Shown here: in pieces, positions 16,198 through 25,189 of the stretch | Numbering within the stretch: the stretch's first letter is position 1 | How the letters are laid out: each line of letters begins with the position of its first letter | From: Armatimonadetes bacterium CG06_land_8_20_14_3_00_66_21 | GTDB lineage: Bacteria > Armatimonadota > Abditibacteriia > CG2-30-66-41 | Direction: 5' to 3' | Assembly: GCA_002779825.1 (NCBI GenBank) | Contig: PEVN01000190.1 | Coordinates: 1-35,862 of the forward strand | DNA: 35,862 nucleotides | The notes under the pieces: generated by a model | Database searches by the model: none | Told to the model about the DNA's origin: nothing | What the model saw: the letters and a program-made list of their open reading frames with translations, nothing else | Made by a program: the position numbers and the translations under genes

Positions 16198-16992
16198 ATG
16201 AAACTATCCTTCATGAGCTTCACCTGCCCGGAAGCCACATTGGCCGAGTTCCTCGGGTACGCGCAGAGGCACGGCTATGAAGGAGTTGAGCCGCGGGCGG
16301 AAGCCAGCCACGCGCACGGCGTGGAGATCGCGGCGACGGCGGCGCAGCGAGCTGAGATCAAGCGAACATTCGCGGAGGCTGGTGTCGCCTGCGGGTGCGT
16401 GGCAACTTCGCGCAGCTACTGCTTTGCTGAGAAGCCCAGACGCGACGAGAGCGTCGCGGTGACCCGGCAGCTCGTCGAGTTGGCGGCAGACCTCGGCTGC
16501 GACCGGCTGCGGGTGTTCGGCGGCATGCCTCCGCAGGGGATGTCGATGGCCGAGGCCATCCAGATAGTCGGCGAAAACCTGGGAGAGGTCGGTCCGTTCG
16601 CAGAGCAGCACGGGGTCGTCGTCTGCCTGGAGACCCACGACGGCTTCATGCGCGCCGACGACTGCGCGGCCGCCATCCGGCTCGCGGACTCGCCAGCCAT
16701 TCGCGCCACCTGGGATCTCATGCACCCCTACACCAAGGGCATGACCATCGATGAAGCGTACGCGGAGCTGAAGGGCTTGGTCTGCCACTGCCACGTGCAC
16801 GATGGCACCTATCAGAACGGCCAGCCAACGCTGGCGCTCATGGGTGAAGGCGAGATCCCGCACAACCGCGCCGTTGAGCTACTCCAGGCAGAGGGCTACG
16901 GCGGCTACCTCTCCGGCGAGTACATCAACGCTTGGCTGCCAGACGAAGTGCTACCGCATGAGGCGCGGGTGCTGCGAGGGTACATGCAGTAG
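16198..16992 (+). CDS. Sugar phosphate isomerase/epimerase (xylose isomerase-like TIM barrel)
   Basis: A 264-residue cytoplasmic enzyme of the AP-endonuclease-2/xylose isomerase-like family, which isomerises or epimerises sugars or related polyols with a divalent metal. The expected metal ligands are visible at the barrel strand ends: E145 in LETHD, D173 in TWDLMH, H199 in CHVHD and E241 in SGEYIN. The length fits the family. ATG 16198 follows AAGGAG at a suitable spacing. The substrate cannot be told from the sequence. It is the last plus-strand gene before the convergent minus-strand operon and has no partner enzyme beside it. Confidence 0.85.
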   Translation: MKLSFMSFTCPEATLAEFLGYAQRHGYEGVEPRAEASHAHGVEIAATAAQRAEIKRTFAEAGVACGCVATSRSYCFAEKPRRDESVAVTRQLVELAADLGCDRLRVFGGMPPQGMSMAEAIQIVGENLGEVGPFAEQHGVVVCLETHDGFMRADDCAAAIRLADSPAIRATWDLMHPYTKGMTIDEAYAELKGLVCHCHVHDGTYQNGQPTLALMGEGEIPHNRAVELLQAEGYGGYLSGEYINAWLPDEVLPHEARVLRGYMQ

Positions 16993-17079
16993 GCCGGCGA
17001 CCGTTCCACACCACAGTCTCCGGGCGAGTTAGAGTTAGGAGCGGGCCGCTGCCCCCGGTCCTCAAGCCCCAACACTCCC

Positions 17080-18009
17080 TCACCGGGAGACCACTTCGTC
17101 GATCTTCGCGCACAGCTCCTTGTACTCCGTGGACGCCGAGTACTTGATGAGTTCTTGGACGCGGGTGTTCAGGTCGGGCAGCGTCTGCATCCCGGTTCCC
17201 ATCTTGAAGTGAGTGCTCACCCCATCAGTGGTTGCCTGCACGCCGGTTCGCTGCTTGAGGTAGTTCTCCACATCGGCATGCTCGAACTGCGCCAGCGGGT
17301 TAGACTCGACCTCCAGGTGCATGATGGTGGCGAGGCAGAGGCGGGGGTGCCGGGTCGTGATCAGCAGCAACCGGTCCGCGGTGAGGTCGGCGAGGAGCCT
17401 CCAGTTCTGGTCGAGCAGAGAACCCAGGGCTGCGGCCGGGAAGAGGCAGGCGCGCAACACGGGCGACAGCTCGTGCGCCCACGCTGCGAGGCTCTTCAGA
17501 CCGGGGGACTTTGTCCGCAGTTCGGCAATGGCACGGTAGAGCGCGTACCGGAACTCCTCCGGATTCAGGATCTCCTGCATACTCTTGGAGATCACCAGGA
17601 CCGGCTTGCCGCCGCCGAGGAGGCTGACGCGGCCGACCTCCTCGTCCATGACGAACGTGTCGGGCTCCTTGACGCCCACTGCGCGGCAGTGCTCGGAGAG
17701 CATCGCCTTGATCTCCGGGAAGTTATTGGCCATGACTTTGGCCTTCAGCCCGGTCTTCTTGATCCGCCCCCGGTCTTTGCTTGTGCAAGTCATCCACGCT
17801 ACGGCCCAGGAGAGCGCCAGCCAGACGATGAGGCCCGTGCCGTAGTACAGCGTGACCGGCGTCGCCGCCAGCGCAATGCCGACGACCAAGACTGGGGCGG
17901 CGACCAAGGCGAACGGCTGGACCTTCTGGGCTGTCAGCCCGGGATAGCCGTAGGCTTTCAGGGTCAGCCGGACCCGTCGTTTCTTGCCGACTTTGACCTT
18001 CATTCCCAT
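17080..18009 (-). CDS. Membrane-anchored M48-like protein without the zinc motif
   Basis: The 309-residue product has a basic N-terminus (VGKKRRVR), two membrane segments (about 31-50 and 56-73) and a soluble domain that follows the M48 (HtpX/Ste24-like) layout. LNPEEFRYALYRAIAEL aligns with the family pattern LSPEELRAVLAHELGHI, but residues 159-163 read RAIAE in place of HEXXH; the downstream glutamate-AD motif is reduced to LTADR. The zinc site is therefore gone and a proteolytic role is unlikely; a binding or regulatory role is my inference. AGGAGG lies eleven bases before ATG 18009, and ATG 18003 is the alternative. It is the last gene of the phoH operon, 142 bases after the CNNM gene. 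Confidence 0.65.
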   Translation of the reverse strand: MGMKVKVGKKRRVRLTLKAYGYPGLTAQKVQPFALVAAPVLVVGIALAATPVTLYYGTGLIVWLALSWAVAWMTCTSKDRGRIKKTGLKAKVMANNFPEIKAMLSEHCRAVGVKEPDTFVMDEEVGRVSLLGGGKPVLVISKSMQEILNPEEFRYALYRAIAELRTKSPGLKSLAAWAHELSPVLRACLFPAAALGSLLDQNWRLLADLTADRLLLITTRHPRLCLATIMHLEVESNPLAQFEHADVENYLKQRTGVQATTDGVSTHFKMGTGMQTLPDLNTRVQELIKYSASTEYKELCAKIDEVVSR

Positions 18010-18151
18010 GGTGAGGGCAACCTCCTGGCACTCGCGATCAGGGCAACAACGGTGAATCTATGTGTGGCGCCGGTCGTGGTCTCGGCCGCCACCGGCAACG
18101 GCTAGACTGCGGGCAGACGCGCCAAGTTGCCGGGCGCCGGCCTTGTTCGCT

Positions 18152-19489
18152 TCAGCCGCGTTCGCGGTTTGCGTCAACTCCTTGGGTCTGGCCATTGGGG
18201 CGCACACGCACTTTGCGAGTGCGGCGGTCCTCGACCTCCAGCACCTCAAACCGGCCGCAAGGCGCCTCGAAGACCTCACCGGCTTCCGGAAGTCGACCAG
18301 CCAGGTCTGCAAGGAAGCCTGCCAGCGTGTCGAACTCGCCGTCGGGCAGGTCGATGTGGAGCGCTTCGGCTACGTCGTCGACGGGCGCGCGCCCGTCGAC
18401 GACATACGCGCCATCGGGGCGCGCAACGATGAGCGCCTCTTCGCCGGAATCGTGCTCGTCGCGGATCTCTCCGAAGATCTCCTCGAGCAGGTCCTCCATG
18501 GTGAGCAGACCGGCGATGCCGCCGTGCTCGTCCACCACCATGGCGATGTGCACCTGCTGCTTCTGCAGTTCGCGGAACAGCTCGTCGATCTTCTTCGTCT
18601 CGGGCACAAAGAGGGGCTCGCGCAGGTGATCGACAGGGCGGATGCCGGTGCACCCGGACACGCTCAAGGCCAGGAGATCGTTGAGGTAGACGACGCCCAG
18701 AATGTTGTCGACCTGCGTGTCGTACATGGGAATGCGGGAGTGCCCGCTCTCTGCCATGGTCTGCAGGGCCTGCTCCACGGTTGCTGCTCTGGGCAGGCAC
18801 ACCATGTCGGTTCGGGGCGACATCACCGCGCGTGTCACCGTCTCGCCGAACTCGAACACGCTGCGGAAGAGACGGCGCTCCTCTTCCTCCAGCACGCCCT
18901 CTTCCTGGCCGACCTCTACCAGTTCCTTCAGGTCCTCCTCCGTGACCGATTCGGCCAACTCCGGTTGGGAGCCACCAAGCAGCCGAATAAGACCGCCGGA
19001 GACCCACATAACCACCCGGGTAGGGTAGTGCAGGGCCGCCATCACAACGCCCATCCCGCGGGCCACCCGCAACGTCACCTGCTCGGCCCGCTGAACGCCG
19101 TAGCTCTTGGGCAGAATCTCACAGAAGACGAGAATGGTGGCGATCATGCAGACGCTGACAAGCTCCACCAGATGCTCGTGCTGCGGATACGCCCGGCGAG
19201 TGAGGTCGGTCGTCAGCGCCGACGCGAGGAGCACGGGAATGTTGATCCCGACGATGACTGTCGCCAGCAGTTGTTGCGACTCCCGCGACATGCGTTCGAC
19301 CGCCTCGCCCGTGTTGCCATCCGGCTCCTCTTCGTCCAAAACGCGGCGGAGCCGAATCTTGTTCATCGCTACCAGCGAGGACTCAGACAGCGAGAAGAAC
19401 GCAATGCCGACGAGGCACAGCAGGATACACGCACCCTCGAGAATGGCGATTGTCGTTTGATCCATCGGGGTCAGCAGACGCGCCGGCAC
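18152..19489 (-). CDS. CNNM/CorC-family transporter with CBS pair (second of two)
   Basis: The product has 445 residues: a DUF21 (CNNM) membrane domain of three to four helices (about 9-150), then two CBS domains (about 210-335, with VMSPRTDM and HSRIPMYD), and a C-terminal CorC/HlyC domain (350-430). Such proteins are linked to Mg2+/Co2+ export or resistance. The motif MVVDEHGGIAGLLTMEDLLEEIFGEI is typical. GTG 19489 lies 22 bases after the stop of the previous transporter, whose TGA overlaps GAGGAGGA; ATG 19465 is the alternative start. It is a paralogue of the upstream gene, with the same order of domains, and probably forms a pair with it. Confidence 0.85.
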   Translation of the reverse strand: MPARLLTPMDQTTIAILEGACILLCLVGIAFFSLSESSLVAMNKIRLRRVLDEEEPDGNTGEAVERMSRESQQLLATVIVGINIPVLLASALTTDLTRRAYPQHEHLVELVSVCMIATILVFCEILPKSYGVQRAEQVTLRVARGMGVVMAALHYPTRVVMWVSGGLIRLLGGSQPELAESVTEEDLKELVEVGQEEGVLEEEERRLFRSVFEFGETVTRAVMSPRTDMVCLPRAATVEQALQTMAESGHSRIPMYDTQVDNILGVVYLNDLLALSVSGCTGIRPVDHLREPLFVPETKKIDELFRELQKQQVHIAMVVDEHGGIAGLLTMEDLLEEIFGEIRDEHDSGEEALIVARPDGAYVVDGRAPVDDVAEALHIDLPDGEFDTLAGFLADLAGRLPEAGEVFEAPCGRFEVLEVEDRRTRKVRVRPNGQTQGVDANRERG

Positions 19490-19511
19490 TGCGGCACGGA
19501 ACGCGTCCTCC

Positions 19512-20834
19512 TCAATCTCCCTCCGTCCCAGCCGACAGGCTCAACCCCGAGTGGCGGGGCAGGTCCGTTTGCAGGCGCACCTGCTCGATTCGGAGACCGA
19601 CCATCTTCTCCACCGTCACCTCGACCTGCCCCAGCCGGAAGCGGTGTCCCTCTGCCGGCCGGTCTTCGATCAGGGTCAAGATCAGTTTGCTCAGCGTGTC
19701 CGCCTCGGTCAGCCCATGGAGGTGCGCCGCTTCAGTCGGGAGTTGCCTCAGCAGGTCCACGTCGGTGAGCCGCTCGATCTGGCGGAGCGTGAGACGGGGG
19801 TCCAGCAGCCACACGTCGTCCGCCACCTGCTCGTAGTTGCTCGCCTCTTCATCGTGCTCGTCGACGATCTCGCCCACGACTTCTTCAAGCACGTCTTCGA
19901 CGGTCACCAGCCCCGTAGTGCCGCCATGCTCATCGTAGACGATGGCCAGCGTGCGCCGTGAGCGTTGCAGCTCCTGAAGCAACGCGTCGACTCGCCGCGT
20001 TTCGGGGACGAAGCACGTTTCCCGGGTCACCTCGCGGACGGCGGTCGTCTCGGCTGCGGGGGTACCCAGGTAGGGGATGAGGTCTTTCGTGTGGACTACG
20101 CCGACGATGTTGTCGACGGTTTCTGCGTAGACAGGAAGCCGCGAGTGATGCGACTCAACCGCCGTCTTGAGCACCTGAGAGAGGGGCGTGCTTTCCTCTA
20201 CGCAGACCATGTCCACTCGGGGAACCAGAATCTCGCGAGCGCGTTTGTCGTGGAACTCCATCACGCCGGTCAGCAAGTCGCTGGCATCTTCCTCGATGGC
20301 GCCCTCTTCTTCGGCAACCTCGATGGCCAGCTTGATCTCTTCTTCGGTGACACTGTGCTCCGCCAGAGGGAGCATGCCGAAGGGGCGCAAGAGCAGATTC
20401 ACGATGCCGGTGAACAGACCGACCACCGGGTACAGTGCAACCTGCAAGACCCCCACGAACCGCGCAGCAGTCAACGCCACCCGTTCGGGGTTCTGCGAGG
20501 CATACAGGATGGGCGTAACCTCGACCAGCACGATGACGAGCGGAGGCACCAACAACAGCGGGACCCACAGACCCAGGTTCGCATCGAGGGTCGTCTTGGT
20601 GCTCAGCGCTTCGATCGTGTAGAGCAGCGAGGTGATGGCGACCAAGATGGTCGCGAGCAGGCGACTGGGCCGGACCAGCAGATGAAGCAGGACCTGCGCC
20701 GCCCGCGAACCCTCGTCCGCCAGTTGCCGGGCGCGCAACCGCCCAACCGCCAGTGTCCCAATCTCAGCCGCGGAGCAGAACGCCGCCACGGGAAGCAGCA
20801 GCGCGATGGCAAGCAAGTTGGCCCAGTGGATCAT
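19512..20834 (-). CDS. CNNM/CorC-family transporter with CBS pair (first of two)
   Basis: A 440-residue protein with the DUF21 membrane domain starting MIHWANLLAIALLLPVA, a CBS pair (ILVPRVDM, HSRLPVYAE), and a CorC/HlyC domain (about 345-425). It is expected to sit in the inner membrane and take part in Mg2+/Co2+ transport. GGGAGGAG seven bases before ATG 20834 marks the start; the frame is open for another 172 codons upstream, but that stretch is Arg/Gly-rich and overlaps ybeY, so I excluded it. Paired CNNM genes beside ybeY and phoH are common in bacteria. Confidence 0.88.
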   Translation of the reverse strand: MIHWANLLAIALLLPVAAFCSAAEIGTLAVGRLRARQLADEGSRAAQVLLHLLVRPSRLLATILVAITSLLYTIEALSTKTTLDANLGLWVPLLLVPPLVIVLVEVTPILYASQNPERVALTAARFVGVLQVALYPVVGLFTGIVNLLLRPFGMLPLAEHSVTEEEIKLAIEVAEEEGAIEEDASDLLTGVMEFHDKRAREILVPRVDMVCVEESTPLSQVLKTAVESHHSRLPVYAETVDNIVGVVHTKDLIPYLGTPAAETTAVREVTRETCFVPETRRVDALLQELQRSRRTLAIVYDEHGGTTGLVTVEDVLEEVVGEIVDEHDEEASNYEQVADDVWLLDPRLTLRQIERLTDVDLLRQLPTEAAHLHGLTEADTLSKLILTLIEDRPAEGHRFRLGQVEVTVEKMVGLRIEQVRLQTDLPRHSGLSLSAGTEGD

Positions 20835-21058
20835 CCCCGCGCTCCTCCCGCAGGCGGCGCGGCAACACGCGGTGCGGCCGCGCGTTTCTGGTCCCGCCGT
20901 CGTCCCCTCGTCCCCGCTGCCCGCCGCCCGCTCATTCGCCGCGCGTGGCGGCCTGGTCGGCTGTTCTTTCGAGCCGTGCCTTCCGGAGGCCCGTCGTCGT
21001 CTTCCATGTGACTGTGCAAGTACTCCTGACTCAGGCGAGCGGCGCCTTCCTGGGGGCT

Positions 21059-21523
21059 CTACGAGGAGTTGCCTCGGCCCAGCGTGCAGCCCAATTGTTG
21101 CAGAATCCGGTGCTGCTTGGCAAGCATCTCGCGCTTCTTTTTTGGGGTGTCGTCCTCGTCGCCCAGCAGGTGCAGGATGCCGTGAACCGTCAGGAAGGCG
21201 AGTTCCTCCTGCACCGAGTGCCCGAGTTCCGCTGCTTGTTCGGCAGCGGCGTCCCACGAGACCACCACGTCGCCCAATCCGGCCGGCTCGCCCGGGAAAG
21301 TCATCCCCTCCTCCTGGGCAAAAGCCAACACGTCGGTCAACTCGGGGCACCCGTGGTACTGCCGGTTCAGTGCGCGCATGCGCCGCCTGCCGACCACGCT
21401 GAGGCAGACGCAGGCGTCGGTCGCGGCTGGGCTCGACGAGAAGGCTGCTTCCGCTGCCTGCTCAAGGAGCGTCGTGTCAACGGACCGCCGCGTTCGGTTG
21501 ATGAGGGATACCCTTGGATCCAT
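21059..21523 (-). CDS. ybeY: YbeY endoribonuclease, third zinc ligand changed to Asp
   Basis: YbeY is a metal-dependent RNase needed for 16S rRNA 3' maturation and ribosome quality control. This 154-residue copy has the core LTDVLAF strand and the metal site HGILHLLGDED, with H114 and H118 in place, but position 124 is Asp where most homologues have His (HGxLHLxGYDH). Asp can still bind zinc, so activity is possible. The gene overlaps the end of the HD-protein gene by 47 bases, which fits a translationally coupled operon with phoH and pgpH, a classic neighbourhood. ATG 21523 is the first in-frame start. Confidence 0.88.
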   Translation of the reverse strand: MDPRVSLINRTRRSVDTTLLEQAAEAAFSSSPAATDACVCLSVVGRRRMRALNRQYHGCPELTDVLAFAQEEGMTFPGEPAGLGDVVVSWDAAAEQAAELGHSVQEELAFLTVHGILHLLGDEDDTPKKKREMLAKQHRILQQLGCTLGRGNSS

Positions 21524-23753
21524 TTGCTGATTTCCGTGTCCGCCCCGGCAGCGCCTTCAACTGGATCGGCGGGTACTCGATCCGTTTGTGCAAGATGCCG
21601 GCCATGATCCGGGCGAAGCTCTTCTCGATGACTTCCAGGTCGCGCAGGGTGAGATTGCAGGCGTTCAGTTGGCCGTCTTCCAGGCGGGCCCGGATGATCT
21701 TCCGCACCCGTTCCTCAACCGCGTTGGGGGTCGGATTCGGCAGCGCTCGCACCGCGGCCTCGACACCGTCGGCCAGCATGACCACGGCCGCTTCGCGCGT
21801 CTGCGGCTTGGGACCGGGGTAGCGGAAACTGGCTTCCTCCGGGGCGGTATCTCCTTGGTTGAGCAGCGCCTGTCGGTAGAAGAAGGAAACCAACGTCGTG
21901 CCGTGGTGCTGGGCGATGATGTCGAGGACGGGCACCGGCAGGCGCAACTCTCTGCCGAGTTCGAGCCCGTCTTTGACGTGCGCCTGGATCGCCAGCACGC
22001 TGAGATTCGGCGACATCTTGTCGTGGGGGTTTTCGGCGCCGAACTGGTTCTCGACGAAGAGATACGGGCGGCGGATCTTCCCAATGTCGTGGTAGTAGCA
22101 TCCCACCCGGACCAGTAGCGAGTCGGCTCCGATGGCGTCCGCAGCGGTCTCGGCCAGGTTCGCGATGATGATGGACGCGTGATACGTCCCCGGCGCCTCC
22201 ACGAGCAACCGCCGAAGGAGGGGCTCATTGGGGTTCGAGAGCTCCAACAGGCGGAGGTCGGTCGTCAGATGGAAGGGCCGTTCCAGAAACATCGCCCCGC
22301 CCAACGTCAGAATCGCGGCGGCGATGCCCGACACAGCGCCGAACCCAGCCTGGTAAAGGACTTGATGCGCCGGAAGCTGCGCCAGCGTGCCCACCGCCAC
22401 GGCCACCACCGTGTTCACGGCGGACAGCAGCAGCCCCGTCCTCGCGAGTTGGGACCGGCTCTGCAGCTCTCCCACCCCGAAGACACCGATCAGTGCGCTC
22501 ACCCACGCCGCCGTCGGCACCCACACCTCCCCGCCGGACATAATGCCCAGCAGCAAGGACAGAATCGCTGACACCACCACTGCCAGGTGAACGTCGAGAA
22601 GCACGGCCACCAACATCCCCACTGTGGACACAATGGGGACTGGTACCCAGGGCGGCCAGCCCAGGAGGATGCCGGCTTTGTGGGTAAGTGCGCCGACGGC
22701 GAGCAGAATGCCAACCAGCCCCCACAGGCGAGGATGGTTCCAGATCTCCGGAACGTAACGGCGGATGAAGGTGCCCAGCAGAAGCAGGAAGCAGACCGAG
22801 AGCACGAAGCCGCTCGACACTTCCCGGAGGCTGCTCCGGCGCGTGTAGAGCCCGACGGCCTCCAGCCGACGGAGTTCGGCTCCGGTGACCCGCGACCCTT
22901 CCCGGATCAGCAACTCCCCTTCTTCGATCTTCTGGTACACTTCGGGCACGGCCAGCATCGTCTGGGCCCGCGCTTTCTCGGTCCCCTCATGGTCGTACAC
23001 CAGGTTGGGCCGAGTCAACGAGGCCTCAAGCACCTCTCGAAGCAGGTCCTTGTAGCGGTTCCTCAGGGAGAGCTTCTCGCACTCCAAACTGAGTCGCTGA
23101 CGCTGCGTTGCCAGATCATCGGTGTCGTTGTGCAGGGGGAACTTGGCGAAGGCGTCTTCGAGCCAGTGGTGCGCCTTGCCGCTGAGGTCGTCCAACACGG
23201 CGGGATCGCGGAGCGTCAGACCGGTGATCAGCGCGTCGCGCGACAGGCGGATGGACAGGTCCTGCTCCAGTCGATGAAGGCGCTCGTCGAGGGTTCCGGT
23301 CTCGTCGAGCCGGGCCGCCCGCAGCGCAGCGAAGGTCGAGTCTGCTGTGGCCAGAGTGTCGAAGCGGGCTTCGGTGTCCACTTGGTACACCTTGGGGACG
23401 CCAGCCGCGGCTTCCTGCCGGAGCTTCTCCGTCGCGTCGTCATTGACCAGGCGCGCCGAGCGAGGCGCACGGACATCAATGTTGGCGATGTCTCCTTCCT
23501 CAATCGTGAGCGTGTGCCACGGCAGCCGGCCGGTGGTTGCGAATGTCAACACCCCCGCCAAAGCAAGTCCCAGCAGAACTCGCAGGGCGGTCTCGGAGGG
23601 TGTCGATTGTCGCCGGCCGCCACCGGCTCCGGTCCCAACGCGACGCACTCGCTGGCTCAGGAAGCGCGGCGTCAGCCCCGAGCCAACGCGCTTATGCGCC
23701 TGTGTCAGTTTGCCGTGCCGCAGGCCGGCGAGTGGTTCTTTCGTGCTCTTCAT
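21477..23753 (-). CDS. pgpH: PgpH-type seven-helix HD phosphodiesterase (c-di-AMP hydrolase family)
   Basis: The product is 758 residues with the full architecture: a basic N-terminus, one membrane segment (about 57-73), an extracytoplasmic domain to residue 320, a seven-helix membrane domain (about 325-480) and a cytoplasmic HD domain (about 500-730). The HD signature is YYHDIGKI at about residue 555, with TYHASIIIANLAE before it and QHHGTT after. Family members such as Listeria PgpH hydrolyse cyclic di-AMP; whether this organism uses that messenger cannot be seen here. ATG 23753 lies inside the last 62 bases of phoH, so the two genes overlap in different frames. Confidence 0.9.
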   Translation of the reverse strand: MKSTKEPLAGLRHGKLTQAHKRVGSGLTPRFLSQRVRRVGTGAGGGRRQSTPSETALRVLLGLALAGVLTFATTGRLPWHTLTIEEGDIANIDVRAPRSARLVNDDATEKLRQEAAAGVPKVYQVDTEARFDTLATADSTFAALRAARLDETGTLDERLHRLEQDLSIRLSRDALITGLTLRDPAVLDDLSGKAHHWLEDAFAKFPLHNDTDDLATQRQRLSLECEKLSLRNRYKDLLREVLEASLTRPNLVYDHEGTEKARAQTMLAVPEVYQKIEEGELLIREGSRVTGAELRRLEAVGLYTRRSSLREVSSGFVLSVCFLLLLGTFIRRYVPEIWNHPRLWGLVGILLAVGALTHKAGILLGWPPWVPVPIVSTVGMLVAVLLDVHLAVVVSAILSLLLGIMSGGEVWVPTAAWVSALIGVFGVGELQSRSQLARTGLLLSAVNTVVAVAVGTLAQLPAHQVLYQAGFGAVSGIAAAILTLGGAMFLERPFHLTTDLRLLELSNPNEPLLRRLLVEAPGTYHASIIIANLAETAADAIGADSLLVRVGCYYHDIGKIRRPYLFVENQFGAENPHDKMSPNLSVLAIQAHVKDGLELGRELRLPVPVLDIIAQHHGTTLVSFFYRQALLNQGDTAPEEASFRYPGPKPQTREAAVVMLADGVEAAVRALPNPTPNAVEERVRKIIRARLEDGQLNACNLTLRDLEVIEKSFARIMAGILHKRIEYPPIQLKALPGRTRKSANGSKGIPHQPNAAVR

Positions 23754-24717
23754 ACGCGCGGATGATCCTCTGTACTAACTTGTGACGCACCACATCCCGA
23801 TCTGTAAGCGCCACGAACCGCAGCCCAGGAATGCCCTGCAAGATCCGGCTGGCTTCCTTGAGACCGGACGGCGTCCCTTCGGGCAGGTCGATCTGAGTGA
23901 TGTCCCCAGTGACGACGCACTTGGTGCCAAACCCCATCCGTGTCAGGAACATCTTCATCTGGGGCCCGGTCGTGTTCTGCGCTTCGTCCAGAATCACGAA
24001 TGAGTCGTTCAGTGTGCGCCCCCGCATGTACGCCAGCGGCGCAATCTCGATGACGCCGCGGGCGAGGTACCGCTGGCACTGGTCGAACTCCAGCATGTCG
24101 TGGAGCGCATCGTAGAGCGGGCGGAGATACGGGTCCACCTTCTCGCGCAGGTCCCCGGGGAGGAACCCCAAGCGCTCGCCGGCTTCGACTGCGGGCCGCG
24201 CCAGCACGACCCGGGTTACCGCCTTCGCCTTGAGCGCAGCAATGGCAATCGCCACCGCCAGGTAGGTCTTTCCGGTGCCGGCGGGGCCGATGGCGAAGGT
24301 CAGATCATGCTGCCGCATCGCCTCCAAGTACTCCCGCTGGCCCGTCGTCTTCGGCGCGAGCGCCTTGCCGCGCGCGGTCACCAGCACCACGTCGGAAACC
24401 AGCGTCTCGGCCTCGGCTGCTGAGTGCCCCGCCGAGACCAGGTTGATGACGGCCTGAACCTCGGCCGCGGTGAGCCCCTCGGGCTGGTCTGCAATGGCTG
24501 CTAACCGCGTCAGCGCGGTGACCACGCGGGCCGCCGCCTCGCTGTCGCCGCGGACCGCGACGGCGCCCTCCGCCGGATGCAGAGCGACCTGGAACTCGCG
24601 CTCCAGCAGCCGCAGGTTCTCGTCGCGAGGGCCGACGACCGCAGCCATGCGGTCGCGGTCCTCAATTCGCACTTCGGTTTCGACGGAGTCCATTGTCGCA
24701 GTCGGGGCGGTATCCAT
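23692..24717 (-). CDS. phoH: PhoH-like ATPase
   Basis: A 341-residue PhoH-family P-loop ATPase, a conserved cytoplasmic protein linked to RNA metabolism. It has an N-terminal region of about 120 residues, then GPAGTGKT (144-151) as Walker A and LDEAQN (243-248) as Walker B, with VVTGDITQIDLP downstream. ATG 24717 is preceded by GGAGGAGG eleven bases upstream. The frame stays open to 25155, but that part contains the promoter and is not protein-like, so I rejected the longer start. It is the first gene of the operon phoH-pgpH-ybeY-CNNM-CNNM-M48-like, and overlaps pgpH. Confidence 0.92.
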   Translation of the reverse strand: MDTAPTATMDSVETEVRIEDRDRMAAVVGPRDENLRLLEREFQVALHPAEGAVAVRGDSEAAARVVTALTRLAAIADQPEGLTAAEVQAVINLVSAGHSAAEAETLVSDVVLVTARGKALAPKTTGQREYLEAMRQHDLTFAIGPAGTGKTYLAVAIAIAALKAKAVTRVVLARPAVEAGERLGFLPGDLREKVDPYLRPLYDALHDMLEFDQCQRYLARGVIEIAPLAYMRGRTLNDSFVILDEAQNTTGPQMKMFLTRMGFGTKCVVTGDITQIDLPEGTPSGLKEASRILQGIPGLRFVALTDRDVVRHKLVQRIIRAYEEHERTTRRPAARQTDTGA

Positions 24718-25126
24718 GGCGGTTGGAACCTCCTCCGGGCTCGCCCTCAAGCGCCGCACGTTCACGCGGCTGCCTCCGCACGAAGGCAAGCTGCGACGCC
24801 GCGGCCGGGCGAGTGGGCATTGAGTCCCCGCGCGGGGGTGACAAAGGGGCGGGCCGCAGGGCGCCCGCGTTGAGCCAGCAGGTGGCTCGGCGGCGAACTC
24901 GCTGACCGGTCGGTCACCCAGAGGGCCGTTGAACCAGACCTTCAGCGGCTGCCTGGGTGCGTCCCTGTCTCTGTGCGACAGTGCACCCACTTGCCCGGCG
25001 GCTACTGCGAGGAGGTCGGTGGTCTCTGCTGCGTTGAGAGTGTCGAGCTGGGCGGGGAGCGACACGTGGGTCGCCAACTCCGGGAACCGATCCCGGTGGT
25101 CAGACGGGCCCTTGAATACGGTTGCG
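24718..25126 (-). other. Long 5' leader of the phoH operon
   Basis: About 400 bases separate the predicted start of transcription (near 25120) from phoH. The leader is GC-rich, and I see no gene, riboswitch family or terminator that I can name. Its length alone suggests possible post-transcriptional control. Confidence 0.45.
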
Positions 25127-25155
25127 ATTATACGGAAGCGCCGGGGGAAAGTCAA
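25127..25155 (-). promoter_or_regulatory. Near-consensus sigma-70 promoter of the phoH operon
   Basis: On the minus strand TTGACT (25155-25150) is followed by exactly 17 bases and TATAAT (25132-25127). It lies right after the end of the glycosyltransferase-like gene and reads toward phoH. Confidence 0.8.
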
Positions 25156-25189
25156 TCAGGGGCCGAGCGGAAGCGACGCCGGAAGCTGG

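Noticed and set aside
18062-19768. 568-codon plus-strand frame
   Set aside because: It is antisense to two CNNM/CorC genes whose domains are unmistakable.
20835-21350. 172-residue N-terminal extension of the first CNNM transporter
   Set aside because: It overlaps ybeY in another frame, is Arg/Gly-rich, and a strong ribosome site precedes ATG 20834.
24718-25155. N-terminal extension of PhoH
   Set aside because: The open frame runs through the promoter hexamers and is longer than the family; ATG 24717 has GGAGGAGG.
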